Shown one piece after another: positions 34,285 through 41,830 of a stretch of DNA of 64,000 nt (within the stretch, counting starts at the first letter, position 1; every line of letters begins with the position of its first letter). The notes below the pieces were generated by a model that had not been told where the DNA came from, ran no database searches, and saw nothing but the letters and a program-made list of their open reading frames with translations. Location of the stretch: assembly GCF_000373105.1 (NCBI RefSeq), contig NZ_KB890417.1, forward strand, positions 109,245 through 173,244. Reading direction: 5' to 3'. Both the position numbers and the translations under genes were made by a program. The stretch comes from Neolewinella persica DSM 23188 (GTDB taxonomy: Bacteria; Bacteroidota; Bacteroidia; Chitinophagales; Saprospiraceae).

Positions 34285-34658
34285 CTTGGGGTTACATCTG
34301 CTTTAAGAAAGATTTCCAATAACCCCTCCTCGATCGGAAATGGCTTTAGCGGCGGAACATTCGCCCCACCAGGATTTCCAACCGGGACTTTCCCAACAAA
34401 GGATTTCACCCCACCGAAGATCAGGCGCGGTATTTGTCCTGCAACCTCCTTAACGCTTTTGATTTTGAAGCCAAATTGCAGCATTTTCCAGTGGACGCAG
34501 GTGTGGGCATAAGGGTATCGCTGGCCGATGATGTGCGCGCGTTCCAGATGTTGCCAGGCTCGCTCCAGGTTCCCTTTTCGATATTCAAGCTGGTAAGCCA
34601 TTAGCTCTTCCTGATAAAATGGTTGTAGACCGGAAGGAAGCGAGGTGTAAAATTTCAT
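34281..34658 (-). CDS. DUF3703 family protein
   Basis: This 125-aa protein has the family's diagnostic line: LERAWQHLERAHIIGQRYPY, HTCVHWKMLQFGFK, GQIPRLIFGGVKSFVGKVPV and GNPGGANVPPLKPFPI. The family function is unknown; members are small cytosolic proteins with several conserved His and Trp residues. It overlaps the following gene by 4 bp, so the two form a short operon. Confidence 0.85.
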   Translation of the reverse strand: MKFYTSLPSGLQPFYQEELMAYQLEYRKGNLERAWQHLERAHIIGQRYPYAHTCVHWKMLQFGFKIKSVKEVAGQIPRLIFGGVKSFVGKVPVGNPGGANVPPLKPFPIEEGLLEIFLKADVTPR

Positions 34659-34734
34659 GTTTTTGGTAACTTATCTTGTTGGGTGGATGATAATGATTTA
34701 ACGGTACATCAGAAGTAGGGTGATAAGAATTTGG

Positions 34735-34856
34735 ATTGGCCGAAGGCCTCCAGGGCGGAGGCCGCGCTTTAAAACCACGTTGGCCCAGCCAATGCGCCAG
34801 GATAGCGTCGCCATTGGCGACGCCTCGGGCCTGGAGGCCCTCGCCCCAAAATAGCT
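34735..34856. repeat. Hairpin-rich intergenic element
   Basis: In ~120 bp: GGCCTCC-AGGGC-GGAGGCC, GCGTCGCC-ATT-GGCGACGC (8-bp perfect stem), GGGCCT-GG-AGGCCC, and a GGCCTCCAGG word present on both strands. It lies between the lipase gene end and the DUF3703 promoter. No ORF. It probably terminates transcription or is another REP-like insertion. Confidence 0.5.
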
Positions 34857-34881
34857 CCGGCAGATTGGTTTCTACCTGAAA

Positions 34882-36471
34882 CTACCGTCCCCCACTAAGC
34901 CGCTTAAACTCCCCGTCCACAATCGCGCAACCGAATTTAAACAGGTATTGATCCATGCTGTGGTCATCGACCCTCCCCGTTTCAAATGTCGTGGAATAAG
35001 AGACCGACTGTAAGTCCTGTGGTAACACTTCTAAAAACACGGTTGAAGCTTCTACCGACCGGTTAGCGGCCCTCAGGTCTTCCCGGATGGAGGCCTGAAG
35101 CTCAGGAGACAGCTGATCAATGCGCTCCACCTCCAGACCGTCCTCCTGAGAGGACTCGACGGGGTTGGACAGTACATGACCAATGTCAAACCGGTTAGGC
35201 GTATCCCCCAGGTGCCGGTACCCGAGGATGCGCGGAGGGACCTGAGGGACGAGGTCGGTATTGTTAATGTGTAAGAAAGTCTTGTCCTGCAAAAGGCCGT
35301 CGTAGGCTGCTTTATAATCCCGATTCCCCACCCTGGGTGAGCCGTAGACGTATACACCGCCTACTTTGTTGGGGCCGGAAATGGCCTGGCGATAAGCCGC
35401 CAACTGCGCCAGGGCTGCGCCCAGGCTGTGTCCCGTGAAGTATACCTTTTTGTTATCGTCGAAGGTAGACAGCGTCATGGCGATCCGGTCCCACACACTG
35501 TCCAGTGCAGATTTAAATCCACGGTGTACCCTACCCTTTCCATCGATGGAACTGGTCTTCAACAGTTTGGCGTCCACGATCCAGTCCTGACCACTACCCG
35601 TACCCCTAAAGCAGACGACGATGTGGTTATCCTTAGCCACCACAAAAGACTGGGTGTCAGTTTTACCATCCTCAATCCAAGCGAAGGAATGGTACCCCCA
35701 CTGTCTCAATTGCTTTTCGATGAAGTCGGGGTTAAGGTAGGCGAGGTGAGAAAAGTCGGCCAGGGTCATGGCGTTTTCCAGCGTCAACCGGCCAGCATTT
35801 TCGTCGAAGCCAAAAACGGAGGAAGGGATGACATCATCCCGCCCATAACGAACTTTATTGATGACCGGGCCAACCTTACGCAACGAATACGCCGGGCTCC
35901 ATCCCGGCAGCACGCCCCAGGAGGGGCACGGGACCTCCCTTCCATTGATGAGCAGCAAGGAGGTACCATCCGCTGCTTTGCTTACCCCAACACTTAAGAT
36001 CTTCGCGTATTCCGTCGCTTCGGCAAAAACGTCAAACTGATCGTCTTTATCGGTGGCTAATACGTCGGTATCATAAATTGGGATCGGGCCCTGGGTATTG
36101 ATTACGTAGTGACGGTACATCTGATCGATGATTCGCATGCTTTCTTGCTCATCGCTCCCTGCTCCCCGAAGATGGTTACCGAACAAGATCACCGTCTCGG
36201 CCAGGTATTTGTTACTCGCCATCAGACTCATAACTAATTGCGAGGGATTATCACCGGCAAGGTATTGCCGGCAGATGGTCATGAAATCCTTCTTTTTAAG
36301 TCCGGCACCCGAAGTAACGGCATTCATGGAGGTTTCTATTTCTACCGGGCTGGGGGATTTCATAGCAGCTAAATTTGTGGATGATTTTTCCGGGGTACAA
36401 CACGTAAGAGAAAACAGCAGCAGCAGGCTGGGGGCAAATTGCCGAAGTGGTCTTTGTAGCCAATGTCTCAT
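34882..36471 (-). CDS. Class 3 lipase-domain exported protein
   Basis: This 529-aa protein has an N-terminal signal with double Cys (FSLTCC, likely lipoprotein). A long N-terminal region of unknown fold (~40-230) is followed by a lipase class 3 domain (~230-440): HIVVCFRGTGSGQDWIVDAK, nucleophile elbow GHSLGA with Ser349, catalytic Asp in NNTDLVPQVPP (~398) and His in FDIGHVL (~427). The substrate could be a lipid or other ester. The C-terminal ~90 residues are unassigned. It probably acts at the cell surface or in the periplasm. Confidence 0.82.
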   Translation of the reverse strand: MRHWLQRPLRQFAPSLLLLFSLTCCTPEKSSTNLAAMKSPSPVEIETSMNAVTSGAGLKKKDFMTICRQYLAGDNPSQLVMSLMASNKYLAETVILFGNHLRGAGSDEQESMRIIDQMYRHYVINTQGPIPIYDTDVLATDKDDQFDVFAEATEYAKILSVGVSKAADGTSLLLINGREVPCPSWGVLPGWSPAYSLRKVGPVINKVRYGRDDVIPSSVFGFDENAGRLTLENAMTLADFSHLAYLNPDFIEKQLRQWGYHSFAWIEDGKTDTQSFVVAKDNHIVVCFRGTGSGQDWIVDAKLLKTSSIDGKGRVHRGFKSALDSVWDRIAMTLSTFDDNKKVYFTGHSLGAALAQLAAYRQAISGPNKVGGVYVYGSPRVGNRDYKAAYDGLLQDKTFLHINNTDLVPQVPPRILGYRHLGDTPNRFDIGHVLSNPVESSQEDGLEVERIDQLSPELQASIREDLRAANRSVEASTVFLEVLPQDLQSVSYSTTFETGRVDDHSMDQYLFKFGCAIVDGEFKRLSGGR

Positions 36472-36985
36472 TGTGCTTTTTATTCACATTAACTCCGGGA
36501 AGCCGGAGGCAACTGGATGGTCAAAAATATCTGTTCACCGAATCAAGATATTCGTTTTAGGGGACAATAGTCCATAATTCGCAGACCAGAGTGGTAAAAC
36601 AAGGATTTCTACCTAAGCGGTTTCGGTAGACTTATACGGTACGCCCTGCTTTTTAACATCCTTTGCACCTGCGTCCCCGCCCACTTCCTTAGCAATCTAA
36701 CGCCTCAGGGATCCAGGAAGAAGTTGGGGGCATGGTTGACTATCTGACTACTTGACTCTGTGACTATTTGACTGCAGAGGGCGCGGTCGCAGGTGCAAAG
36801 AGAGGGATTAAAAGCAATGATTGACCACACGACAGACCTCCCTCCAAGAGCTGTTTCGTCGCTTACCGAAGCTGACTTATTGATCCAATTCTGGCTACTA
36901 TAAAGCTCAAGTGCCTTGGCGAAATATGGAAAGGTCAATCAAATTATTCGGGTGCTCCCCTCAACCAAGTGCTTACCAGTCCACA
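36472..36985. other. 514-bp intergenic region with paired GC-rich words
   Basis: There is no convincing gene. It holds two variants of the 18-bp word in opposite orientation, at 36662-36682 (plus) and 36779-36799 (minus), which could pair across ~100 bp. Between them is a GACTATCTGACTACTTGACT word array (36738-36774). A 28-codon frame at 36817-36903 (MIDHTTDLPPRAVSSLTEAD) reads protein-like but is too short to call. Confidence 0.55.
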
Positions 36986-38110
36986 TCACAAACTAACAAG
37001 CGTATCAAGTACAAACTCCTCAAACTTCTCAAGCGCCTCAGGTAGGTTCTTTCGGCCAAACCCTATTCTGAAGAATCCGCTGTAATCATATATTCCTCCG
37101 GGCAGCAGCAGGATTTTTCCGTCCTTCAACACTCGCTCTGCAAACGCCACGTCATCCGTATCGAAGTGCATTTTCACGAAGGCGATTGGGCCAGCAGTCG
37201 GCTTGTGCCAGGAGAACAGGTCGCCGTATTTCCCAAAGAACCGATCGTAGAGCGGCAAGTTGTCATGAACGATTTGCAGGTTTCGTTGCAGGATCTGCTG
37301 CCGGTTTCGCAAGGCAACGCCAGCTAAAAATTCGCTTGGCGCTGAATTACAGATCGTCGTGTACTCTTTCAGAATGGCGACGTTTTCCAGAATAGCTTTA
37401 TTCCGTGTCGCCAGCCAACCAATTCTCAATCCAGGCAAACCATACGCCTTAGACATTACGCCAAGGGAAACTCCGTTTTCGTAAACATCCGCAAATGCCG
37501 GAATGGCATATTCAGGGCTGTGCTCTAACTCCCGGTACACCTCATCGCAAAAAACAATGATGTTGCGCTTCCTTGCGATCTCCACAATGGCGAGTTGTTC
37601 AGCTTTGGTAAAATGGTAACCCGTTGGGTTATGGGGAGCATTCAGGATGATCGCCTTGGTCTTGTCCGTCACCATGCCTGCCAATTCTTCCAGGTCGAAG
37701 GTGGGCCGGCTGCCTTCATATTTTACCATCCAGTTCAGCACCTTGCAGCCAATATCCTCCGGTACCGATTGTAAGGACTGGTAGCAGGGAGCCTGAACGA
37801 TCACTTCATCTCCCGGCGTCAGGTTAGCGTGTGCAAACAGGAAAATTGGTTCCTGCGCGCCGGTGCAGACCAGCAAGTCTCCTGCGTTGATGTTTGTGTA
37901 AATACTGGCGATGTCTCGCCTTAATTCCGGGTGCCCCTTGGTCTCCGTATAACCCAGCCAAAGGTTGTTAAGCTTGACAGCAGCCCCGTCTTCCAGGGCT
38001 AATAAGTCACCGACGGTCATCGCTTCGCAATCTGAGTTACAGATGGAGTAATCTGAAGTGAATTCGTATTGGGTGTAGTAGCGTTCTAGTTTGAAGGGTT
38101 TGATGGTCAT
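36986..38110 (-). CDS. PLP-dependent aminotransferase class I/II
   Basis: This 374-aa fold-type I aminotransferase has SICNSDCEAMTVGDLL at the N-terminus, ILNAPHNPTGYHF (~155-167) with the substrate-contacting Asn, FCDEVYREL with cofactor Asp189, the Schiff-base Lys221 in MSKAYGLPG, and Arg-binding region FRIGFGRKN near the C-terminus. The N-terminal CNSDCE replaces the usual L(A/S)xSxxE region and hints at a particular subgroup, perhaps related to capreomycidine-synthase-like enzymes. The substrate is not predictable with confidence. Confidence 0.85.
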   Translation of the reverse strand: MTIKPFKLERYYTQYEFTSDYSICNSDCEAMTVGDLLALEDGAAVKLNNLWLGYTETKGHPELRRDIASIYTNINAGDLLVCTGAQEPIFLFAHANLTPGDEVIVQAPCYQSLQSVPEDIGCKVLNWMVKYEGSRPTFDLEELAGMVTDKTKAIILNAPHNPTGYHFTKAEQLAIVEIARKRNIIVFCDEVYRELEHSPEYAIPAFADVYENGVSLGVMSKAYGLPGLRIGWLATRNKAILENVAILKEYTTICNSAPSEFLAGVALRNRQQILQRNLQIVHDNLPLYDRFFGKYGDLFSWHKPTAGPIAFVKMHFDTDDVAFAERVLKDGKILLLPGGIYDYSGFFRIGFGRKNLPEALEKFEEFVLDTLVSL

Positions 38111-38187
38111 TGGGGGAGTGGTTGGATGGTCGGTGGATATCAGACGTTAAGGCAAGCTAGTGAAAACAACAGGAATCTTGGCTGTGC

Positions 38188-38235
38188 TTCAATTTTTCTG
38201 ACTGAAGTCAGTGCTGGCATACAAAGCATCTGCCA
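38188..38235 (-). terminator. Terminator of the WG-repeat gene
   Basis: On the minus strand, after the stop, GCTGGCA pairs with TGCCAGC, and CTGACTTCAGTCAG (palindromic) is followed by AAAAATTG. The two hairpins in tandem end the small gene's transcript. Confidence 0.5.
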
Positions 38236-38236
38236 G

Positions 38237-38617
38237 CTAAAACGGCGCTTGTCGCAGAGCGAGTACATCATTGGTTGAGACCGTCCTGTTTTTAGAATTT
38301 ACAATACCGTATTTATCTCCTTTCTTAACTTTAAAATAACCACCATAAAAGTGTTCACAACTATTATATTTCGGTAAAATAACAGTATTGCCGCTCCGAT
38401 TAATTATGCCTTTACCTTCATTAGTTTTTATTTCAGCAAATTCTCCCTCAAAGAATCCTGCATATTTATAGGTTGGTTTGATAACTATTCTCCCATTCAC
38501 ATCAGAATATCCCCATGCTGATTTTGACTTGTATGGAATCAAGGTTATTGAGACCCTTTGAGAAAAAACCGAATAATGGATCAAACACACTAATATTAAG
38601 GAAAATAGAGTTCTCAT
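38237..38617 (-). CDS. Short secreted WG-repeat protein
   Basis: This 126-aa protein has a signal peptide (~1-20, SVFSQ) and about three WG-type repeats: SAWGYSDVNGRIVIKPTYKY, GKGIINRSGNTVILPKY, KYGIVNSKNRTV. WG-repeat proteins are usually much longer, so this may be a shortened member; the last 12 residues (NDVLALRQAPF) do not fit the repeat. AT-rich codon use contrasts with its neighbours, suggesting transfer. Role unknown. Confidence 0.7.
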   Translation of the reverse strand: MRTLFSLILVCLIHYSVFSQRVSITLIPYKSKSAWGYSDVNGRIVIKPTYKYAGFFEGEFAEIKTNEGKGIINRSGNTVILPKYNSCEHFYGGYFKVKKGDKYGIVNSKNRTVSTNDVLALRQAPF

Positions 38618-38693
38618 TACTTTTTTTTAATAATTAGGCTTGGTGCTCTTCAATAATTAATTTTCCTGGCAACTGTTTGCTGCTTGGCGTTAA

Positions 38694-39617
38694 CTACTCC
38701 AACACCCAAGGATAAGCCTTAGCAAACCCCTTCCGCCACGTAGCGTGCCAGTGCCCTTCATCAGGCTCAATGTCGAAGTACAGTTGCTCTTTCGGTAGAC
38801 CGGCCGCTAGCAGGCGGTCGCGCAATCGTTCGGAGCCTTCAACAATGGGTGTTTCCAGCGCACCGGAGTTGAGGAAGATACGGGCCTTGCTGAGATCGGG
38901 ATGCTCGTCTATCAGCGACAACGATTGTGCTTCGTCTACCCACAGGGAGGGGCTGAAGATGATGCCAATGCCGTAGACGTCCGGGTAGGTCATTAAACTG
39001 TAGTGGGCCATCAGCCCACCCAGGGAACAGCCACCGATGCCGGTGAACGCCGGTTCGGGCCTGGTGCGGTAGTTGGTATCAACCCATTGCTTCAAGCCGC
39101 GGGCGTACCACTCAGCGTGCTGCTTGCCGAAGACCTCGCCGTCTTCCTTTACCTGGTTAGAGGGATAGGGTTTGTACTCCGCCGAGCGATTAACACCCGA
39201 CTGGATCCCGACGACAATACACGCCGGTCCGCCGGCAGAATCAATGCGGTTTATTACCTCATCAACTTCCCACTCTGAGCCTTCGGCGATGATCTGATCG
39301 AAGAGGTTGTCGCCATCGTAGAAATACAGCACCGGGTAACGAACAGAGTCATTATCGTTGTAGCCACGGGGCAAAAAGATGTCTACGTCCTTTTGTTCGC
39401 CGAGGTAGTCGGCCGTAACCGCCTTTTCCAACCGTTGGGCGTTCGGGGCGTTGGTGGGTTCGGCGGTTTTCAGCCATTCCTTGAGCCAGCGGTCGTGCTT
39501 CCAGTCGCGGTAGGCGTACACGACAGTTTCGTCGAAACCCGTCACGTATACAATACCTGCGAGGATGGTAAGCAGTAGCCATCCGATCAATAGCCGGCGT
39601 TTGGTGGTGTTTTTCAT
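38694..39617 (-). CDS. Esterase-D/Fes-type serine esterase, membrane-anchored
   Basis: This 307-aa protein has an N-terminal membrane anchor (~8-28) and a PF00756-type esterase domain (~70-305): VDIFLPRGYN, YPVLYFYDGDNLFD, nucleophile GGCSLGG (Ser198), a late acidic residue and His in EGHWHATWR (~288). Related enzymes cleave siderophore or sugar esters, but no iron genes are nearby. TAATTTCG stands 8 nt before ATG as a possible -7 box. Confidence 0.85.
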   Translation of the reverse strand: MKNTTKRRLLIGWLLLTILAGIVYVTGFDETVVYAYRDWKHDRWLKEWLKTAEPTNAPNAQRLEKAVTADYLGEQKDVDIFLPRGYNDNDSVRYPVLYFYDGDNLFDQIIAEGSEWEVDEVINRIDSAGGPACIVVGIQSGVNRSAEYKPYPSNQVKEDGEVFGKQHAEWYARGLKQWVDTNYRTRPEPAFTGIGGCSLGGLMAHYSLMTYPDVYGIGIIFSPSLWVDEAQSLSLIDEHPDLSKARIFLNSGALETPIVEGSERLRDRLLAAGLPKEQLYFDIEPDEGHWHATWRKGFAKAYPWVLE

Positions 39618-39682
39618 GCGCGCTTCGAAATTAAACCTGACAAATTTGGTCTACAAAGTACGTAATCGGTAAGGGAGTAAAC

Positions 39683-39742
39683 CAAATTGTCGCACTTACC
39701 GGTAGCACCTGAGTGCTTACGCCGGGTAAGTGCGACAATTTG
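39683..39742. repeat. 18-bp perfect stem palindrome upstream of the esterase
   Basis: CAAATTGTCGCACTTACC (39683-39700) is the exact reverse complement of GGTAAGTGCGACAATTTG (39725-39742). The loop itself has AGCAC-CTGA-GTGCT. This REP-like shape lies ~65 bp upstream of the esterase start codon. Confidence 0.75.
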
Positions 39743-39837
39743 ATTTGCACCCAACGGTGCTAATGATATCTGGTAATCAAAAAATTAAAAGCCGAATCTC
39801 CTGTATCATGGAGAAAAATTATGATGCACCTAGAAAA

Positions 39838-39889
39838 CCACAGGTCGGCTTAAAGCCGACCTGTGGTGAGAACTTCTCGCCAGGCGAGT
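39838..39889. repeat. Two adjacent palindromes
   Basis: CCACAGGTCGGCTT pairs with AAGCCGACCTGTGG (14 bp, 1-nt loop; 39838-39866), followed by CTCGCC-A-GGCGAG (39877-39889). They sit between the preceding palindrome and the long fold-back element. Confidence 0.7.
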
Positions 39890-39907
39890 GCTCCTATATT
39901 TTATAGC

Positions 39908-40073
39908 TTAAGGACGCCGTACAATTAATTTACTGGTTTTTGATCTGACACTTTTGTTCCCTCCTCGCTTAAAAATTCTTTGCATAGCCTTAGCTATGGA
40001 AAGAATTTTCAAGTGTGGTGGCGGCAAAATAAGGCGGTCAAAAGACGTTTGTTATTTGTACGGCGTCCCTTAA
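39908..40073. mobile_element. 166-bp full-length fold-back element (TTAAGGACGCCGTACAA ends)
   Basis: The ends are TTAAGGACGCCGTACAA and its inverted TTGTACGGCGTCCCTTAA. The two ~80-nt arms stay complementary to the centre, where AAAATTCTTTGCATAGC faces GCTATGGAAAGAATTTT with a 3-4 nt loop. This is a MITE-like hairpin with no ORF. It abuts the CIA30 stop codon and likely acts as that gene's terminator. Confidence 0.8.
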
Positions 40074-40078
40074 AGGGA

Positions 40079-40675
40079 TTAAAGTACCGAGATGGCTTCA
40101 AGCAGTAATTCAAAGTCCTCTGCTTTACCATTTCCGATCAAGATTTGTATTTCCACAATTTTCTCTCCGGCATAGTTGGGAACGTCAACTGGCTCTCCGT
40201 GGTAAGTAGCCTCCATGGCGTCAAAGGGGATGGTTACGATTTCCCAGTCATTTGCCTTAGTCGGAAACGTAAAAGCATAGGAATGACGCCCTTGGGGAGT
40301 CCGTACCCGAAAATTATAGTCCTTACCATCTCCTTTAAGACGGAGGCAGAAAGCGGATTTCCCCGTAACCACGTAAGGGTCTTGTTCTATGGTTTGCTGA
40401 AAAGAGCAAAAGCCCCCATTATTTTCCAGGGAAACGTGGCCGAAAAATCTTGCTTGCCCTTCCTCCGTAATCTCAAGATGACTTTCAGAGCGTCCACCCA
40501 TGACTACATCATCCTCCACGGACCAGTTGCCCTGCCCCTGCTCAGAGAAGTCATAGAGTACGGTTACGCCGGCACCGTCGTTTTGATTTTTAGCAGAGGC
40601 AGATGAATTATCCGGGTTGATTGAACTAGTCATGATGGCTGTAATTAAGGTAAAAGAAAGAACGAATATTCGCAT
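40079..40675 (-). CDS. CIA30-domain protein
   Basis: This 198-aa protein has a probable signal sequence (MRIFVLSFTLITAIMTSS). The CIA30 domain (~35-195) has NWSVEDDVVMGGRSESHLEI, FFGHVSLENNGGFCSF, YNFRVRTPQGRHSYAFTFPT and WEIVTIPFDAM. This beta-sandwich family was named after a mitochondrial complex I assembly factor. Bacterial members are of unknown function and no complex I genes are close. The signal peptide suggests an exported role here. Confidence 0.85.
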   Translation of the reverse strand: MRIFVLSFTLITAIMTSSINPDNSSASAKNQNDGAGVTVLYDFSEQGQGNWSVEDDVVMGGRSESHLEITEEGQARFFGHVSLENNGGFCSFQQTIEQDPYVVTGKSAFCLRLKGDGKDYNFRVRTPQGRHSYAFTFPTKANDWEIVTIPFDAMEATYHGEPVDVPNYAGEKIVEIQILIGNGKAEDFELLLEAISVL

Positions 40676-40792
40676 ACCGTTATAACCAGAAGTGATACCG
40701 GATCGTTCGTTAAAACATTCTACTTGATATTACTTCATCAGATTCTTTTGATTCTCGTATACGGCCAGAAACGTAAACATGAGTCATGCTAT

Positions 40793-41203
40793 TTACTTCA
40801 AAGTATAATTCATCGTAATATCCGTATTCAGCACTTTAGAGATGGGGCAGTCCTCCTTCGCATTGTTGATGATCTTGTCGAACTCATCTTTATCGATGCC
40901 GGGCACCTCTGCCGTCACCTCCAGATGGCTTTCTACAATGGTGAGGTCCTGAAAATCGACGGCGCACTCAGTGTGCAGGTCGCCCGGAGTATAGCCAGCA
41001 TCGGTGAGCATATTGCTGAGGGCCATGGTGAAGCAGCCGGCGTGGGCTGCGGCGATGAGTTCCTCCGGGTTGGTGCCCGCGCCGTCCTCAAAACGGCTGT
41101 GGAAACTGTAGTTCTGTTTGTTCAGGGTCTTCGACTTAGTCGTTAGCGTGCCTTTACCTTCTTTTACGGTGCCGTTCCATTCGGCGGTTGCAGTACGTTT
41201 CAT
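40793..41203 (-). CDS. osmC: OsmC-family peroxiredoxin
   Basis: This 136-aa protein has the two redox cysteines of OsmC: Cys57 in AAAHAGCFTMALS and Cys119 in AKEDCPISKVL. Preceding residues GTNPEELIAAA are diagnostic. OsmC reduces organic hydroperoxides in the cytoplasm. It is a single gene with no linked OhrR regulator. With the KatG and di-haem peroxidase fragments it adds to the peroxide-defence content of the window. Confidence 0.92.
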   Translation of the reverse strand: MKRTATAEWNGTVKEGKGTLTTKSKTLNKQNYSFHSRFEDGAGTNPEELIAAAHAGCFTMALSNMLTDAGYTPGDLHTECAVDFQDLTIVESHLEVTAEVPGIDKDEFDKIINNAKEDCPISKVLNTDITMNYTLK

Positions 41204-41446
41204 AGTTACATTATTTTAATATTGATACGTAGTTGCAAACCGGATTGTTCATTCCAGCCCCCAGGGGCCAGGAGAAAGGATAGCTCTGATAAACAGGATT
41301 ATTTACCTTATTCAATTGATCATCGATGCAATCATTCCGTAAATGCTTCCATCATTTTACCAGGTTTTCGCAGCCAAAAGTTAATCCGAGAACCCTGGTG
41401 ATTGATCTGCCGACAGCAGTAAGCGCTCCGGGGGCGCTTTCAGTGC

Positions 41447-41623
41447 CTAAGCCAGGATCATAGAATACCACCTGCGACGGCCATCGGCCGTTGAATTATT
41501 GAGCCTTTCAGCTATCCGAACCACGTTCGTTGGCCTGTAGACGTTTACTTGATTAGACGTACCATCGCAGAGCACAATGATATTTTTTCCAAGCTGAGCT
41601 ACTTTGTCGTTAGTTTCGTTCAT
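41447..41623 (-). pseudogene. N-terminal remnant of a DUF2235 (Tle1-like) hydrolase gene
   Basis: The 58-aa frame MNETNDKVAQLGKNIIVLCD followed by GTSNQVNVYRPTNVVRIAER matches the start of DUF2235 proteins (KNIVxxCDGTxN, TNVxRL), which include type VI lipase effectors. The homology ends at ~residue 50, and a stop follows after unrelated residues (RRRWYSMILA). The GxSxG catalytic core is absent, so the gene is broken. It starts 8 bp from a longer + strand frame and is head-to-head with the VPS10 gene. Confidence 0.7.
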
Positions 41624-41830
41624 AGCTGAGTGATTAATTTTCGTAATATGCATTTATTCAAGGGGATAAAGCATTACTTTCCCAACCTAACCGGATCAAA
41701 ACCAAAAATGAGAGACTTACCCATTACAAAACACTGCTCCTTAGTCCACTTTCTCTGCACCGGCGGCCGCGCCCAGAAAAAAAGAAGAAAGGGAAAAAGG
41801 AGTAAAGGAAGGACGCCAATTTTCTTCCTC

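Noticed and set aside
36817..36903. 28-codon frame MIDHTTDLPPRAVSSLTEAD
   Set aside because: Too short, with no promoter box and no homology recognised.
36705..36938. 77-codon minus-strand frame between the lipase and aminotransferase genes
   Set aside because: It runs through a GACTATTTGACT word array and a GC-rich word; not protein-like.
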